64,000 bases of DNA from Turbatrix aceti (Eukaryota; Nematoda; Chromadorea; Rhabditida; Panagrolaimidae). The DNA lies in assembly GCA_963969345.1 (NCBI GenBank), contig OZ017767.1:11848471-11912470 (forward strand), written 5' to 3'. The position numbers and the translations under genes are program-made. The notes beneath the pieces were generated by a model that had not been told where the DNA came from, did no database searches, and worked only from the letters and a program-made list of their open reading frames with translations. Positions 37,801-48,788 of the stretch are shown here, one piece after another (within the stretch, counting starts at the first letter, position 1; every line of letters begins with the position of its first letter).

Positions 37801-40800
37801 ATTACGGTAGTCAAAAGTCTTCATCAGCAATGTTGATTCAATGCCCGACTAAATCAGTGATTTAGTCCGTAATACAAAATACCAAAAAATTATTTAAAAA
37901 AAAACTAAGTGACAAATTTCAGCCACAAATTTATTTTTGCAAAAAAATGTTGGAAACTCAAAGTTCCCAAAAAAACCATAACGGCAGTCATAATTTTACC
38001 CTTGGTAAAAAGCAAAAAAACTACAGTCTCAAAAAAACAATTTCTTGGAAAAATGACAATTAGGCAGAACAATTTCTTTTTTGTCTCTCCCCTCCCCCCG
38101 GGTGACTGGCGACGGCTTTGACGACCGGCGACACCCAAAAGAGACAGCTTTCCGGCTCCAATCTACCCTTCCAGACAAATGAAGAAAAAGCAATGAGCCG
38201 ACTGTATGTACTTGGGTGGTAGTTTCAAAAGGATAACATCAAAGTTCATCAGTACAAAAGTTTTTAGCTCTGGAATTTTCTTGCAAAAAAAGTAAGAAAC
38301 AAAAAATGGCATGTAATTTTTTGATTTAATGAAAAAGAAACGAAATGAATTTTTAAATTTTGAATCATTTGAACTAGAATAATATTTATTATTTCACTAC
38401 TTTTTATTTTGTGATTCAAAAATTGTGACCAAAAATAATTGGAAATTTAAAAAAAAATTTTTTTGACAAAAAATACATACTTCACATCAAATTTCCAAAA
38501 TCATTCACTGTATTTTGCACAGAAACCATGAATACCGTATAATGTACCTAAATTCATGCTTAGTTAGTTTAATCATTAATGTCCAAAGTATTATATAATA
38601 TAAGACTCGGTAAAACTCGCATCATCTGGCAAACAGGAAGTAAAAACAACATTGACTTCATCGCTCTGGAATTTTTTTCATAAGTATTGTATTCTAATAC
38701 AAATCCCAGTAGAATACGACTTTTAATACTAAAAAATGCAAAATGTTTTTTTTAAACACCGTTTAATTTAAAACTGACAAAAAGCTTTGAAAGCATAAAA
38801 ATTTTGAATTAGCATTTTTTTAGAACCCTAATTATGCCAAGGTCGTTATGATGCCAAAAAAAGGTTCCTGGTATGGCCCAAAATTACACCCAAAAAAATA
38901 TGAATAGCCAGAAAAGTAAAAAATAATAGTAAAAAAATTTGATTGTGAAAATTTTTAAAAACAGAAATTTTACACAAAACAGGAGAAAACAAAAGAACAG
39001 TGGGGAAAAATGTGTTTTCAGGTTTTTGGTCCACAAAGGAAGAAAAAAAAGTTTGTTGAGACTGTCTGTCTTTTTTTAGCAGCAACAAGTTGGGGGATGC
39101 AAATGAGCCAGAAGAAGACAACTAAATTGACTGACCCAGATGGTGGGAGTCAACTATATTTCTAACAATAACTATTCTGCTTCTTTGAGTAAAGTTATGT
39201 AGGTCAATGGAGCTACATATGCATATGTGTGAAAAAAGTCCGAAAAAGCCGATCTATGGGAAAAAAATAGGGGTCGGATAGTTTTGGGAGTGCAGCAGTA
39301 AAAAAAGTAAGTTGTTTGAATGTCCATGAATATTTTTTATCAATGTTTCTACTCACGTCGAAACCTATATATTTAGGGGCACAACATGACAGTGCACAAA
39401 AAAAAACATGACAGCAAGGTGACAATGTCTGAAATGAATAAACGTAGACATTCGAAAGGAATGTATAGTATATTCCCTTGAACGATTCAATTTAAAAAAG
39501 CGCCAAATATAGAGCGGAAAAAAAGTTGCCGACCTCTCAAAAAATTCAAAGCGTCATTTCAGTCAGATGCCAATCAGCGCTATCGCGTCATAAAAAAAAA
39601 CAAAGCATCAACTTGCTTGTAGGACTCGAAGTCGTGAATTTTCAGTTGGCTATTGTTCTGGTACCTGATATTTTAAAATTCTTTTTTGCTTTAGGAGTGC
39701 CAATTTTTTTTCAATCACATTATGCAGGTGTGTGCATCGCAACATTTAAAACAATTTTATGTTGACAGAAATTTTACGGATGTTTTGTTGTTGGACGCTT
39801 TCAGAAAAATCGGATATCCGATCACAATAACAAAGCACCTATGTATGCATGCAATTGTTGTTATAAATACGTTGAACCCCAAGTTTATATATTCAAGAAG
39901 ACCTAATGTAAGAACAGACAGGTCAGCGGCAGCAATCGTTTTTCGGCCAAACAAGCAAGCGATCGCGAATCGATGTTCGCCGTCATCGTGTCGCTTGTGC
40001 TTGTCTCAAAAATGCGCGCCAGGTCACTCTCACTCACCGCTCGGCGGCTGGGATGAGATGAGATGGGATGAAGTTGGTCTATCTCCTCTGCCACAGCCGA
40101 CTGCGGCCGCCGCGACTGGCCGACGCCGACTATTGCTCTCATTTGTCTTCACATCGTTTTTTCTTGTCTGCGGACTTTCTATTCGATCCCCATACAAAAA
40201 TACGTTTTTTTCTTGATTGTGTTATTCCTTTTTTCTTCCGTTTTCTCACTAACTAGCTGCATAACCTTTGAAAGGGAGCAGGAGAGAAGCAATAATGACT
40301 GTCGGGTGCTTGTTTGCCTGCTGGTTCCTTCTTTCTCCCTACCGTTGGCATTATCGTCTTCCTTTCCTTAATTTGCACTTTTCTAAATGCTACAGACGAT
40401 CCTGTTTTTGTCATATTTGTTGACGATACTGACCTGGCTCTAGTTTACTCATGTCAGTTGAAAATCAAAAAAAGAAGAATTTTATCGATATCACCTGTTT
40501 TCCATGTGTCGTCAGATAATTTGATCACACAATCACTTTTTTGCACACATTTTTACGGCAAAATATGAAACGCCATAAAAACAGATCGATACCGTTGACA
40601 CAGAGTTTTTTTTATTTCGTACCGGGATTTTCATGCACATGTCAGGTTTTCGACAAGAAAATTTTCAAATATACAGTAAAATTGTGTTTCATTTTTTACC
40701 ATATTGTTTCATGATTTTTTCGGTGTCAATGGATCTCTTTTTATCCCAAGTTTTGGACTTTTTTTGAAATTGACATTATAAGCAAAGCAACGCCTACAAA

Positions 40801-41462
40801 TGTCGTGTCTGCTAGCAAGGTGTTGGTGTACAAAAGTGTGTGCCGCTCGCGAGGAAAGCGCACTTGCAGCAGCGGCGCAGTGCTAAATTGTCTCACATCA
40901 GTCGGGTTACCTCGCCTCGTGCTCGCTCCAACGCGGTTCATCCATGCTTTATTGTTTTTAACCTGAAACCTTTGCACTGACCGGTCCGTTTGGCGCATGT
41001 TATCTTATTAGCTAACCTTTCTTGCGCACATGTTATCAATGTTCGCACCTAAGATCACAAGCTCGTTATCCAAAAATGATAAAATATACATTTTTTTTCT
41101 CTCATCCTGCCTCAAAATACGCCGCATCTTTGGCTTTTTTGAATTGATTGTAATGAAGTTAATTTTTCCTTTTTTTGTAAGTAGTGTGCCACGCAAACAT
41201 GCAGAGAGTGAGTTCTAGACGCGTTTTGGCCTCGTGCAAACCCTTTTTTCTCTAACCTTTTTTTGTCGATAATTGCAAATTATGCTTATAGTTTTTTGTG
41301 CCGGGGAAGCTTCTGCAAATTAGCACCCTTGCTTTACTTTTTTTCCACTCATTAATCGTTTTTTACACTCGATCGACCGGGCAAGCCCACATTGCGACAC
41401 GCGGATGCTTGTTTTATCACCTGTCTTTGTTATTAATTATCCCTTCACACCTCTTTTTTTTA
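31891..41462. other. 9.6-kb gene-poor region with + strand A-runs
   Basis: No gene could be supported. Runs of 6 or more A are common on the + strand and T-runs rarer, up to about 39.6 kb, the mirror image of 10-19.7 kb. Small minus-strand frames with somewhat better composition lie at 32660-32886 (followed by a GC-donor-like CAG|GCAAGT) and at 39903-40142 (with RRAVSESDLARIFETSTSD); neither could be joined to a gene. From 40.2 to 41.4 kb the bias turns to T-runs, fitting the plus-strand gene that follows. Confidence 0.45.
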
Positions 41463-41496
41463 GCCAATTTTTTGGACGACTTTTGCAACAACTTCA

Positions 41497-42288
41497 ATGG
41501 CGACCGAACGACTCCTCGTTGACTTCCCGATCGATGAGTATCCCACGCAGAAGTCGGGATGCTGCAAAGCGGCCTTTGTCGCTTTTCTGATCGGAATCAT
41601 CGTCATGCCGACGGCGTTTGCCATCTGTGCCTCGCTGCACACCCCGACTGCTGCCGACCCCTACGACGACCTGTGCTACGTTCGTCTGCAGTTCACGAAC
41701 GTTTTCATGCTTTTGGTTGGTTTTTTTTGCAGTTTCGAACCTCTGGAGCGAAAAAAGTTTGCCTAGGGAGACAAAAAAAGGACGATAGAATTTTTGTGTC
41801 AAGAAACAAGTAGTGCGCATAATGAATTTTCTCACAAAATAGTATATCGAAATTTGTCTAGATATTAAGTATATTTTTAGGACACGGCCCACTTCGGCTA
41901 CGTCATGTCGAGCAGCATGTACTACAACGTCCGCAGCGAAACCTACGCGGTCCTAAAGGAACGCAACCGTGTGAACTCTGAATTCAGAGATCTTCTCAAG
42001 GACATTTCGGCCGCCCGCGTCCAGTACTTTTCTCTGGTCGACCCTGTCGAAGTCATTCCCTTCTTCATCATCCTCACGCTCGCGACCCCCGTCATCCTTG
42101 CGTTGATCGGCTTCGTCGTCCGCTGCTGCCGTACCTACCCTCCGACGCGCCGCGAGAAGGAGGCCTGGTCTGTGCTCAACTTCTTCATGCGTGGCATCGC
42201 GATCAGCCTCATCGTCGTCTTCATCCTCATCGCTACCCGCACCTGCGAGCCCTACAAGAAGCCGGTTGTTCAGATGCACTTCTTCTGA
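41497..42288 (+). CDS. Unknown multi-pass membrane protein
   Basis: Two exons, 41497-41715 and 41881-42288, joined in phase 0 over a 165-bp intron, giving 208 residues. Three hydrophobic segments are visible: AAFVAFLIGIIVMPTAFAICA (about 26-46), VIPFFIILTLATPVILALIGFVV (about 128-150) and IAISLIVVFILIATRT (about 179-194). Between the first two lies a loop of about 80 residues with Cys, Tyr and charged residues, and the protein ends in a short His/Phe tail (VVQMHFF). Topology suggests a cytosolic N-terminus and an extracellular or luminal loop, but it lacks the CCG motif of tetraspanins. I do not recognise the family. High GC codon usage and preserved frame across the intron argue that it is real. 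An acceptor-like T-run plus AG ends at 41463, 33 bp before the ATG, suggesting a spliced 5' leader. Confidence 0.75.
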
Positions 42289-42880
42289 GGTGATTCTGTG
42301 CCGTTTCGCTGGTTTGTTGCCATTTCAGAAGGGTATCGCTTTGTGTGTTATTGTTTGTTGATACTTTTCAAAATTTTTTTCTGTACTCCATTTTTTATTA
42401 TGTTCATAATTTTTTTGTTTAACGATTTTGCCATAATAATGTTTCAAAAACTTGAAATGAATTTTGCGCACTTTGCAAATGTCCGTGAACTTTTGAGCCT
42501 TTCCTTGAACCTACTTTTGCAAGTGTGCAGTCGACAAGACTATTCCACAACAATATGTATGCTATTTGACACACTAGGTAGCAAACGGACAAAGACAAGA
42601 AGCAGCCCTCTGATTTTCTCTCTCGATGATGTAAGAGGGTGACATTGGTCAAACAAGCTGTCATTCCTTCCATATTCCCAGTGGTGGTCAGTCATCGCTT
42701 TTCTTATCGGATTGCCTCCCCCTCCATAAGGATTGGTGTAAGGCTTGGTTTTGCAACCGCGGAGGAGGGTCATTTAGACGAATGTCAAGTTGTCAATGAC
42801 CCTGTAGATGGTGCTTTTGTAATTTACTTTCGTGTCCAATTGTTTTTTTGGTATTTCGGGGAATTCATTATATTTGAATT
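42289..42880. other. Intergenic region, no recognised feature
   Basis: About 0.6 kb between the membrane protein gene and the Ser/Thr-rich gene. Frames at 42298-42642 and 42639-42944 overlap others and lack family resemblance. The latter would start at GTG, and the signal-peptide frame at 42881 is preferred. Confidence 0.45.
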
Positions 42881-44114
42881 ATGTGGATCAGAAGTTTGGC
42901 AGCGATGCTGTTTCTATTTACTACGACTTTTGGATCAAATGTAAGTTTTTTTATAGAAAATCTTTAACATAAAACAATTTTAATACGTTTTTTAAATATT
43001 ATATATAAAAGTTTCATTTTTGAATTCGTGGCTTACTAATTAAAAATAGGTTTTATAATTAGATTTAAATCCGTTTTTTTTCTTATTTGTTTTTATTCTA
43101 GGCCTATACATACTTTGACAAACGACTGATCCCTCAACGACTAAAAGTCAAGATGTGTGAGCAGAATCCGTCACTTGACATTTGTGAACTCGTAAGGGTA
43201 TTTTTTTATAAAGTTTGTTCAGATTTTACTGTTTTATTGTGTTCTTTAGAAATCAGCAAACAAGGTCAGAGCCTTGGAGCTTTCACCAGATTGGCAGTTT
43301 AAACAAGAAATGTGCAAAGATCTACCATTTCTCGTTATTTGCAGGTTTTTGCCTTCCCGGAACGTTTACAATGTCACCATTGAACCGGCTAGTTATTCAG
43401 ACATTAATTAATTAATTGTTTTGTTTTTTATAGATGTTGCCGATTTTTGAATCTACGAGAAAAACTATTGGTTCTGAGAATCCGACAGGTGATTCGCCAT
43501 CGTTGTCATCCGTGCCTATTGTTTCTACTACGCGGAAACAGGTTTTGGGATCGAGAACTGGAACTATAACTAAATTACCACCGACAATACGTCCCGGTGT
43601 TTCTAATGTGCCAAAAAATGTTGTTTTCACAACTACCACTAATGCATTATTTGAGCCTTCTTCGTCAACCCTTTCACCAACACCTGCATCAACCCGTCAG
43701 CCAACACTTTCATCAACGCATACATCAACGCATTTGTCGACGGTTTTAGTACCTCTTTCGTCCACCGTTTTTTCGAGACACAAGACGATTACAAGATTGA
43801 CACCCACTTCGGCTCCAACATCGGTATCATCAACGACATCATCCGCCGCTCCTCAAACAATGCACAGTGCGTTGTCATCGTCGACACCCCTACCAATATT
43901 GCCAAAACATCCTGAACTTAACGAATTGCCATCTACTACTGCACCCACATCCACAACTTTTTTGTCGTCAAGTACTACCACAACCGATGACACCTCATCG
44001 GAAGCTGCATCGGAGGAAGTTTTGGATACTGAATTGTCGACCACTACTCTTGCCGCAGCTTTGCTACCCACGACAATTTATGATATCACAGATGAAAAAG
44101 ATGACGACGATTGA
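42881..44114 (+). CDS. Secreted protein with short Cys domain and mucin-like Ser/Thr-rich region
   Basis: Four exons: 42881-42940, 43102-43191, 43250-43363 (donor uncertain) and 43434-44114, about 314 residues. The ATG at 42881 opens a signal peptide (RSLAAMLFLFTTTFG). Exons 2-3 encode about 68 residues with four Cys (KMCEQ, DICEL, EMCKD, LVICR), probably two disulfides. The last exon is extremely rich in Ser, Thr and Pro (STLSPTPASTRQPTLSST, TTTALLSSSTTTTDD-like runs), typical of densely O-glycosylated mucin-like stalks, and ends in an acidic tail (DEKDDDD). No membrane anchor is seen, so the product should be secreted. The exon 3 donor (AAC|GTTTAC) keeps phase 0 but is weak; CAG|GTTTTT 20 bp earlier has a better site but shifts frame. 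Nematode surface-coat or gut mucins are plausible, without direct evidence. Confidence 0.65.
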
Positions 44115-44602
44115 GGACATCCTAAAATCTTTTTTTACAATACGTTTGAAAATATTTACCAGATTGATCTACCTGGTCGATCGGTATTATGCGGGGTAAA
44201 TAAATAATGCATAGAATATTTAGTTGAAACTCCGACTCTTGCGGGAGTTGAGAATTAGTGGAGACCGGAAGTGTTTCCCGTCTAACATTGAGTGCGTTTT
44301 AGTGCAGATTATTGTTATTGGGGATTGATAAAACGGGGATGCCGCGAATACCGTATACAACGCTGCACTAATGTGTCTGTTCATGTGAATTTCATTTGTG
44401 CATCCAATTGTGCGTGCTTTTAACAAACAACATGAGTTTGGTGCAATGCGGTTTTCGTTGATTTTTTTTTTGCACAAACGGCGTACAAAAAAGTAACCGA
44501 AACAAACCACTAAAAAATGCACATCATTTTGGCCGAAAGATCAATCGAGATCGCCATGAATAATTCACATTGGCAAGTGAAATGTGCTGCTGTATAAGGT
44601 TG
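44115..44602. other. Intergenic region upstream of MFS gene 1
   Basis: About 0.5 kb without a supported coding exon; ends at the TATA box of the MFS gene. Confidence 0.5.
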
Positions 44603-44610
44603 TATAAAAG
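44603..44610 (+). promoter_or_regulatory. TATA box of MFS gene 1
   Basis: TATAAAAG 76 bp before the ATG at 44679. The same block, with similar following sequence (ATCCGCATCAG versus ATCCGTATCAG about 30 bp downstream), is conserved upstream of MFS gene 2, supporting it as a core promoter with its initiator. Confidence 0.65.
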
Positions 44611-44678
44611 CAGGTGTACGCTTTGCAATTTATCCGCATCAGCATTCCTTTATCGGTTGTTGGTTACAAGCTCCTGCA

Positions 44679-46338
44679 ATGGTTCCCCGTCCCGATAGTT
44701 CCAACGGTCCCGATGACTTGTCTTCCTCTACAAACAACATCATAACCAAAGAAGCAGTATCCAAGTTGGCGGATGAATACAAAAAAGAAGTGCCTTCTGC
44801 AAAACTGAAGAAGACAAAGAAAACTATAGATCACGATTATGGATTCTTCTTTGGTAATCAGACACGGTATGTGGTCATGGTACTTACAACGCTCTGCTTT
44901 ACTCTTGCGATTTCAAATTCATTGACGCTGAATTTTACGATCATTTGTATGGCTGATGGAGAAGCAACTGAAAACGGCACAGATAGCAGGTACAACTACT
45001 CAGCTACTGAGACTGGCTGGTTGTTTTCCGCGGTTGCATTTGGCAACTTTTTAGGAACTCTACCGTTAACCTATCTTGCTCATAATTATGGGATACGGTG
45101 GGTTGAAAGCATTGTGGGTGCTATTATTCTATCATATTTTTATATTTTAGCTCTACAATAACAGTATACGGTATAATATCTGCAATTTCAACCTTTGCGA
45201 CTCCCTTCGCTGCGCACACTCACTTTTATTTTCTCTTGTTGTGCAGAATCTGCCAGGGCCTAGCCGTATCTATGATCATGACAGGTCAAGGCACTGTCGT
45301 AAACTCTTGGTCAACACTTGCACGAAGCAGCTTATTTTTCACATTTGTTTCCTGTTACTTGCAATACGGTCCAATCTTCACGATGCCCCTTGCGGGACTT
45401 TTTTGCGAATCCTCATTTGGATGGCAGGGTGTGTACTATCTGCACGGGCTACTCTCACTCATTGCTTTTGGCGTGTTTTTTGTCTTCTTTCGGGATTCTC
45501 CCAGATTTCATCGAAATGTAAGCACAAAGGAACTCGCCAAGATCGAATACGGCAAAACACTTTCAACCGTCAGTGAAGACGGCAAAAAGCCGCCAATCCC
45601 GTTTCGGGCTATGCTGACGGATTCAGCGGTCATTGGAATGTTCCTCTGTGCATTGGGGGATTTTCTGGGATTCCAAGTTTTTATGCAGTACGGCCCGATG
45701 TATCTTAACAAAGTCCTAGGCTTGGACGTCAAGGGAACCGGATTTGCAGCTGCAATACCCTTCATTGGATCTATAGTTGTGAAACTAATTGTTGGACCCC
45801 TAAATGATTATGCAACCTGCATACCAATCAGAAGCCGGGTGGTCTTCTTCGCTACTTTTTCACAATTTGCAATGTTTGCATGCTTGATTCTTCTCGCGTA
45901 CTTGCCGGGAAACTCGGTGCTTATTGGTCAATTGGCTTACACGATGAATATCATCTTTTCGGGATTAAACACCATTGGTGTCATTTATGCTGCCCAACTG
46001 GTTTGTTTTTTTTTAAATACTTGCCCTAACCGGAACATTGTCTTCAGCTAAGCGGCCAGTACACCCACGTCATCATGACGGCGCTTGCTTTCATCAACAG
46101 TGCGACTGTACTCGTGCTCCCCATTATCGTGTCCCTCGTCGCACCCAACAATTCTCCGGAAGAATGGGCGATAATCTTCTACTTCATCGGTGGATTCATC
46201 GTTGTGGTAACACTAATATTTGACTTCACATGTCAAGTCGACACTCGGCCGTGGGCTTACGGCACGCTTACTAGAGTGCCAACAAGATCTGTTAAAGTAT
46301 TCTCCTCGAATACGCTTAACTCAGATGCCGGACGATAA
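44679..46338 (+). CDS. MFS transporter (SLC17-like), copy 1
   Basis: Three exons: 44679-45097, 45151-46000 and 46048-46338, total 1560 nt, 519 residues; phases 2 and 0 close exactly. After about 60 hydrophilic residues with Lys-rich KKTKKTIDHD, the first helix ([20 protein letters not shown]) begins, followed by an N-glycosylated loop, then [20 protein letters not shown] and [27 protein letters not shown], and [13 protein letters not shown] before the central cytosolic loop. Six more helices follow. This matches nematode members of the major facilitator superfamily related to SLC17 anion transporters. The substrate is unknown. A TATA box lies upstream. The gene is paralogous to 54251-55720 and is followed by MECR copy 1, an order repeated at copy 2. 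Confidence 0.92.
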
Positions 46339-46904
46339 AATTTTGTTAACATTAAAAAGCAAATAATAAATACCGTAATTCAACAAAGCTTGAACAGTTA
46401 TGCCAAAATGATTTTAACATTCTCTACGCGTGTTGTAGAAACAGTCAAACTGCTGCTAAATGTGCGCACACCCGGTCGTCCCCGACAGATCACAGATCAC
46501 ACATAACACGCCAAAGATCACACATCGTTTGTCAACGGCTTCTAAGAATTGTAAGAGAATCCCTTGACTGACCGCTTGCTGCACCACGTGCTTTACGCAG
46601 CATTTTTGTTATTGAAGATCACTACAACTGCTTTGCTGTGGGAGAAGAAAAAAAACGGAAAACGTTTTTGCCCGCCTTTTTTACATCTGTAGCAGCGGGT
46701 CGCTGCTGCAAAAAGTGCATTGATAGCATGCACACGTTTGTTACCCAACGATACTTATTGTCATTGTTTTTTTTCATACAGTATCGACTATTACCCCACG
46801 AAGCCCTTTTTTGTTCATTTTTATAAAGTTTACTACATTTTATTTTTTTGACATGAGGAATTGTAAGCATTTTTTATTTGTTATTTAGTTTCACATCTTT
46901 TTAG
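46339..46904. other. Intergenic region between MFS 1 and MECR 1
   Basis: About 0.57 kb without coding signal. It includes short direct repeats (ATCACAGATCACACA.. near 46485-46530). It ends in an acceptor-like TCTTTTTAG at 46904, seven bases before the MECR ATG. Confidence 0.5.
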
Positions 46905-46910
46905 CTAGAT

Positions 46911-48032
46911 ATGCTTCAAAGCAATCGCTTGCGTTTTCTTTTCCCACCCTCCAGTCGTCGACTGGCTTCTTCGCTTGTCTATGAAAAATACGGAGAACCC
47001 CTGGAGGTCCTCAAACTCCAGCAATCACCTCCAGTTAACGCCCGTCTGACAGGCAAGCAAGTGCGGCTCCAGATTTTGGCTGCTCCGATCAATCCCGCCG
47101 ATATCAACCAAATCCAAGGCGTCTATCCCGTCAAGCCACCCCTTCCAGCAGTCGGTGGCAACGAGGGCGTTGCCCGTGTCGTGGATGTTGGCCCGGACGT
47201 CAAAAATCTTGTTGCCGGTGATCACATCATTCCTGCGCTTGCTGGCTTTGGCATGTGGCGTGAAGAAGCCATTGCAGAGGATGAGGAGCTGCTGTTCAAA
47301 ATTGATTCCAGACTGCCGATTGAATTTGCTTCCACGCTGCAAATAAACCCTTGCACTGCCTATCGCATGCTGACGGATTTTGTCAAACTCAACACCGGAG
47401 ATGTCGTCGTTCAAAATGGCGCCAATAGTTCCGTTGGGCGTTTTGTTATTCAGGTTGGTTCTTTTGGTCCAGTTCATTTTTGACTAAAAATGTTTCGTAA
47501 ATCGTGTTTTTTTTAGATTGCAAAAATCTTTGGTCTGCAAACCGTCAACATCGTTCGTGATCGTCCTGAAATTGACAATCTCAAAAAAGATCTGACAAGG
47601 ATTGGCGCCACCCAAGTCTACACGGAAGAAGAATTCGGAAAAGTGCGCAACGTAAAAAGCCGTCTGGTTCTCAACTGTGTCGGCGGGCGTTCAAGCTTCC
47701 AAATTGCCCGGACGCTGCAGAGCGAAGGCGTCATGGTGACCTACGGCGGAATGAGCAAGCAGCCAGTTCAAGGTGCCACCGGCCCTTTTATCTTTAGCGA
47801 CATCATATTCCGCGGCTTCTGGATAAATACTTGGTACAAAAAGAACAAAAACGATTCCGACAAGATTCGCGAACGAGCCAAGATGTACAACAATCTTGCG
47901 CAATGGATTCTTGCTGGTCAACTGGAGGCTCCAAAATTTGTTTGTCGCGAACTCAGGGACTATCAGAGCGCTTTGGCTGACACTGTTGCATCTGCCAATG
48001 CGAAGCAGATTTTTGTTTTTGGTGAAAAGTAG
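46911..48032 (+). CDS. MECR: Mitochondrial trans-2-enoyl-CoA reductase (MECR), copy 1
   Basis: Two exons, 46911-47453 and 47517-48032, phase 0, 352 residues. The N-terminus (SNRLRFLFPPSSRRLASS) is Arg/Ser-rich and amphipathic, as expected of a mitochondrial presequence. The body follows the MECR pattern of the medium-chain dehydrogenase/reductase family: APINPADINQIQGVYPVKPP, GGNEGVARVVDVG, the catalytic-Tyr segment NPCTAYRMLTDF, then QNGANSSVGRFVIQIAK for NADPH binding, and YGGMSKQPV. MECR performs the last, NADPH-dependent step of mitochondrial fatty-acid synthesis, which supplies lipoate and respiratory-chain acyl groups. Length matches the family. The 63-bp intron is identical in sequence to that of copy 2 (60970-62100). 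An acceptor-like TTTTTAG ends six bases before the ATG without a nearby donor, suggesting a spliced leader. Confidence 0.93.
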
Positions 48033-48144
48033 AAAATAAGACTGTGTTTGACAAGTATATTGTTTTGTGGCAAATAAACCAGAAAATGCATAAATATGTA
48101 TCTTGAGTGCTCTTGAATGCTGGATATTTGAATGAGATCCCCAT

Positions 48145-48716
48145 TGTCGCGTCCTACAGACCGCGAGCTTTATCTTGCTGCGCTTCACACCTTCCCCGAT
48201 GGCCCCCCAGAGAACCATCTGCTCCAATCTCTTGGAAATGCCGGCCAGCGGTGCCGTCTCCCTCGATTTGAATACGGACTCTTTGTTCTAGATAATTCTG
48301 TCCTCTTTTTGAATTGTCCCGCCCCTTTTGATTGTGCCTATATAAAGGGTCAGTCGAAGACTGACCCCGGTTCACTCTCTTGGTCCCATCGTTGGGTAAC
48401 TCGGTCGTCCCCTCGTTGGCTCCTTGGTTGTTCCCTCGTTGGTTTCCCTATGTGGTTACACTAGGGAGAACCAGTTGCAAACCAATAAAGTTGTTGAGTA
48501 ACTCGCGTTTGGCTATTCTCTGCTTCGACCGACTTCGTACGGCGAAGCTCAACGTTCACCAAATCCTCGTTGACGGCAAGGCCTCAGAGCCCCCCGCAAC
48601 GACATCATCTCCAGTCCGGTAGCGTCAGGCGCCGCGACGTCATCATCTTCGGTCCGGTAGCGTCAGCGCCGCGACCCCAACCTTCTCCCGTCCAGCAGCC
48701 GGTCGGCGCTGCGACA
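48145..48716 (+). repeat. 5' LTR
   Basis: 572 bp, TG...CA. Contains a TATA box (CTATATAAAG at 48339-48347) and a polyadenylation signal AATAAA at 48484-48489, giving U3-R-U5 order. It ends with GC-rich tandem units (CCGGTAGCGTCAGCGCCGCGA-like), fewer than in the 3' LTR. About 98% identical to the other LTR over the first 440 bp by eye. Confidence 0.9.
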
Positions 48717-48788
48717 TTTTCTGGTGCAACGGCCTGTTCGAACGTGTGCCGTTTATCAATCAACTAAGACCCACGTGGCAGCACCAAA

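Noticed and set aside
39903..40142. Minus-strand frame with RRAVSESDLARIFE
   Set aside because: Protein-like composition, but I could not find matching donor or partner exons, so it is only mentioned as a possibility.
42639..42944. 101-codon plus-strand frame before the Ser/Thr-rich gene
   Set aside because: It begins at GTG, has no family resemblance and overlaps the better-supported signal-peptide exon at 42881 in another frame.
47025..47477. 150-codon frame antisense to MECR copy 1 (repeated at 61084-61536)
   Set aside because: It is the complement of a clearly conserved MECR exon; its conservation between copies follows from the sense gene.
48132..48464. Frames repeated at 48132-48464 and 50119-50439 (and antisense)
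   Set aside because: They are identical because both lie in the two LTRs; they overlap the TATA box and polyadenylation signal.
48720..48740. Identification of the tRNA primer for the LTR element
   Set aside because: TGGTGCAACGG after the LTR fits a primer-binding site, but its complement does not align to a tRNA T-arm/acceptor with correct spacing, so no tRNA is named.
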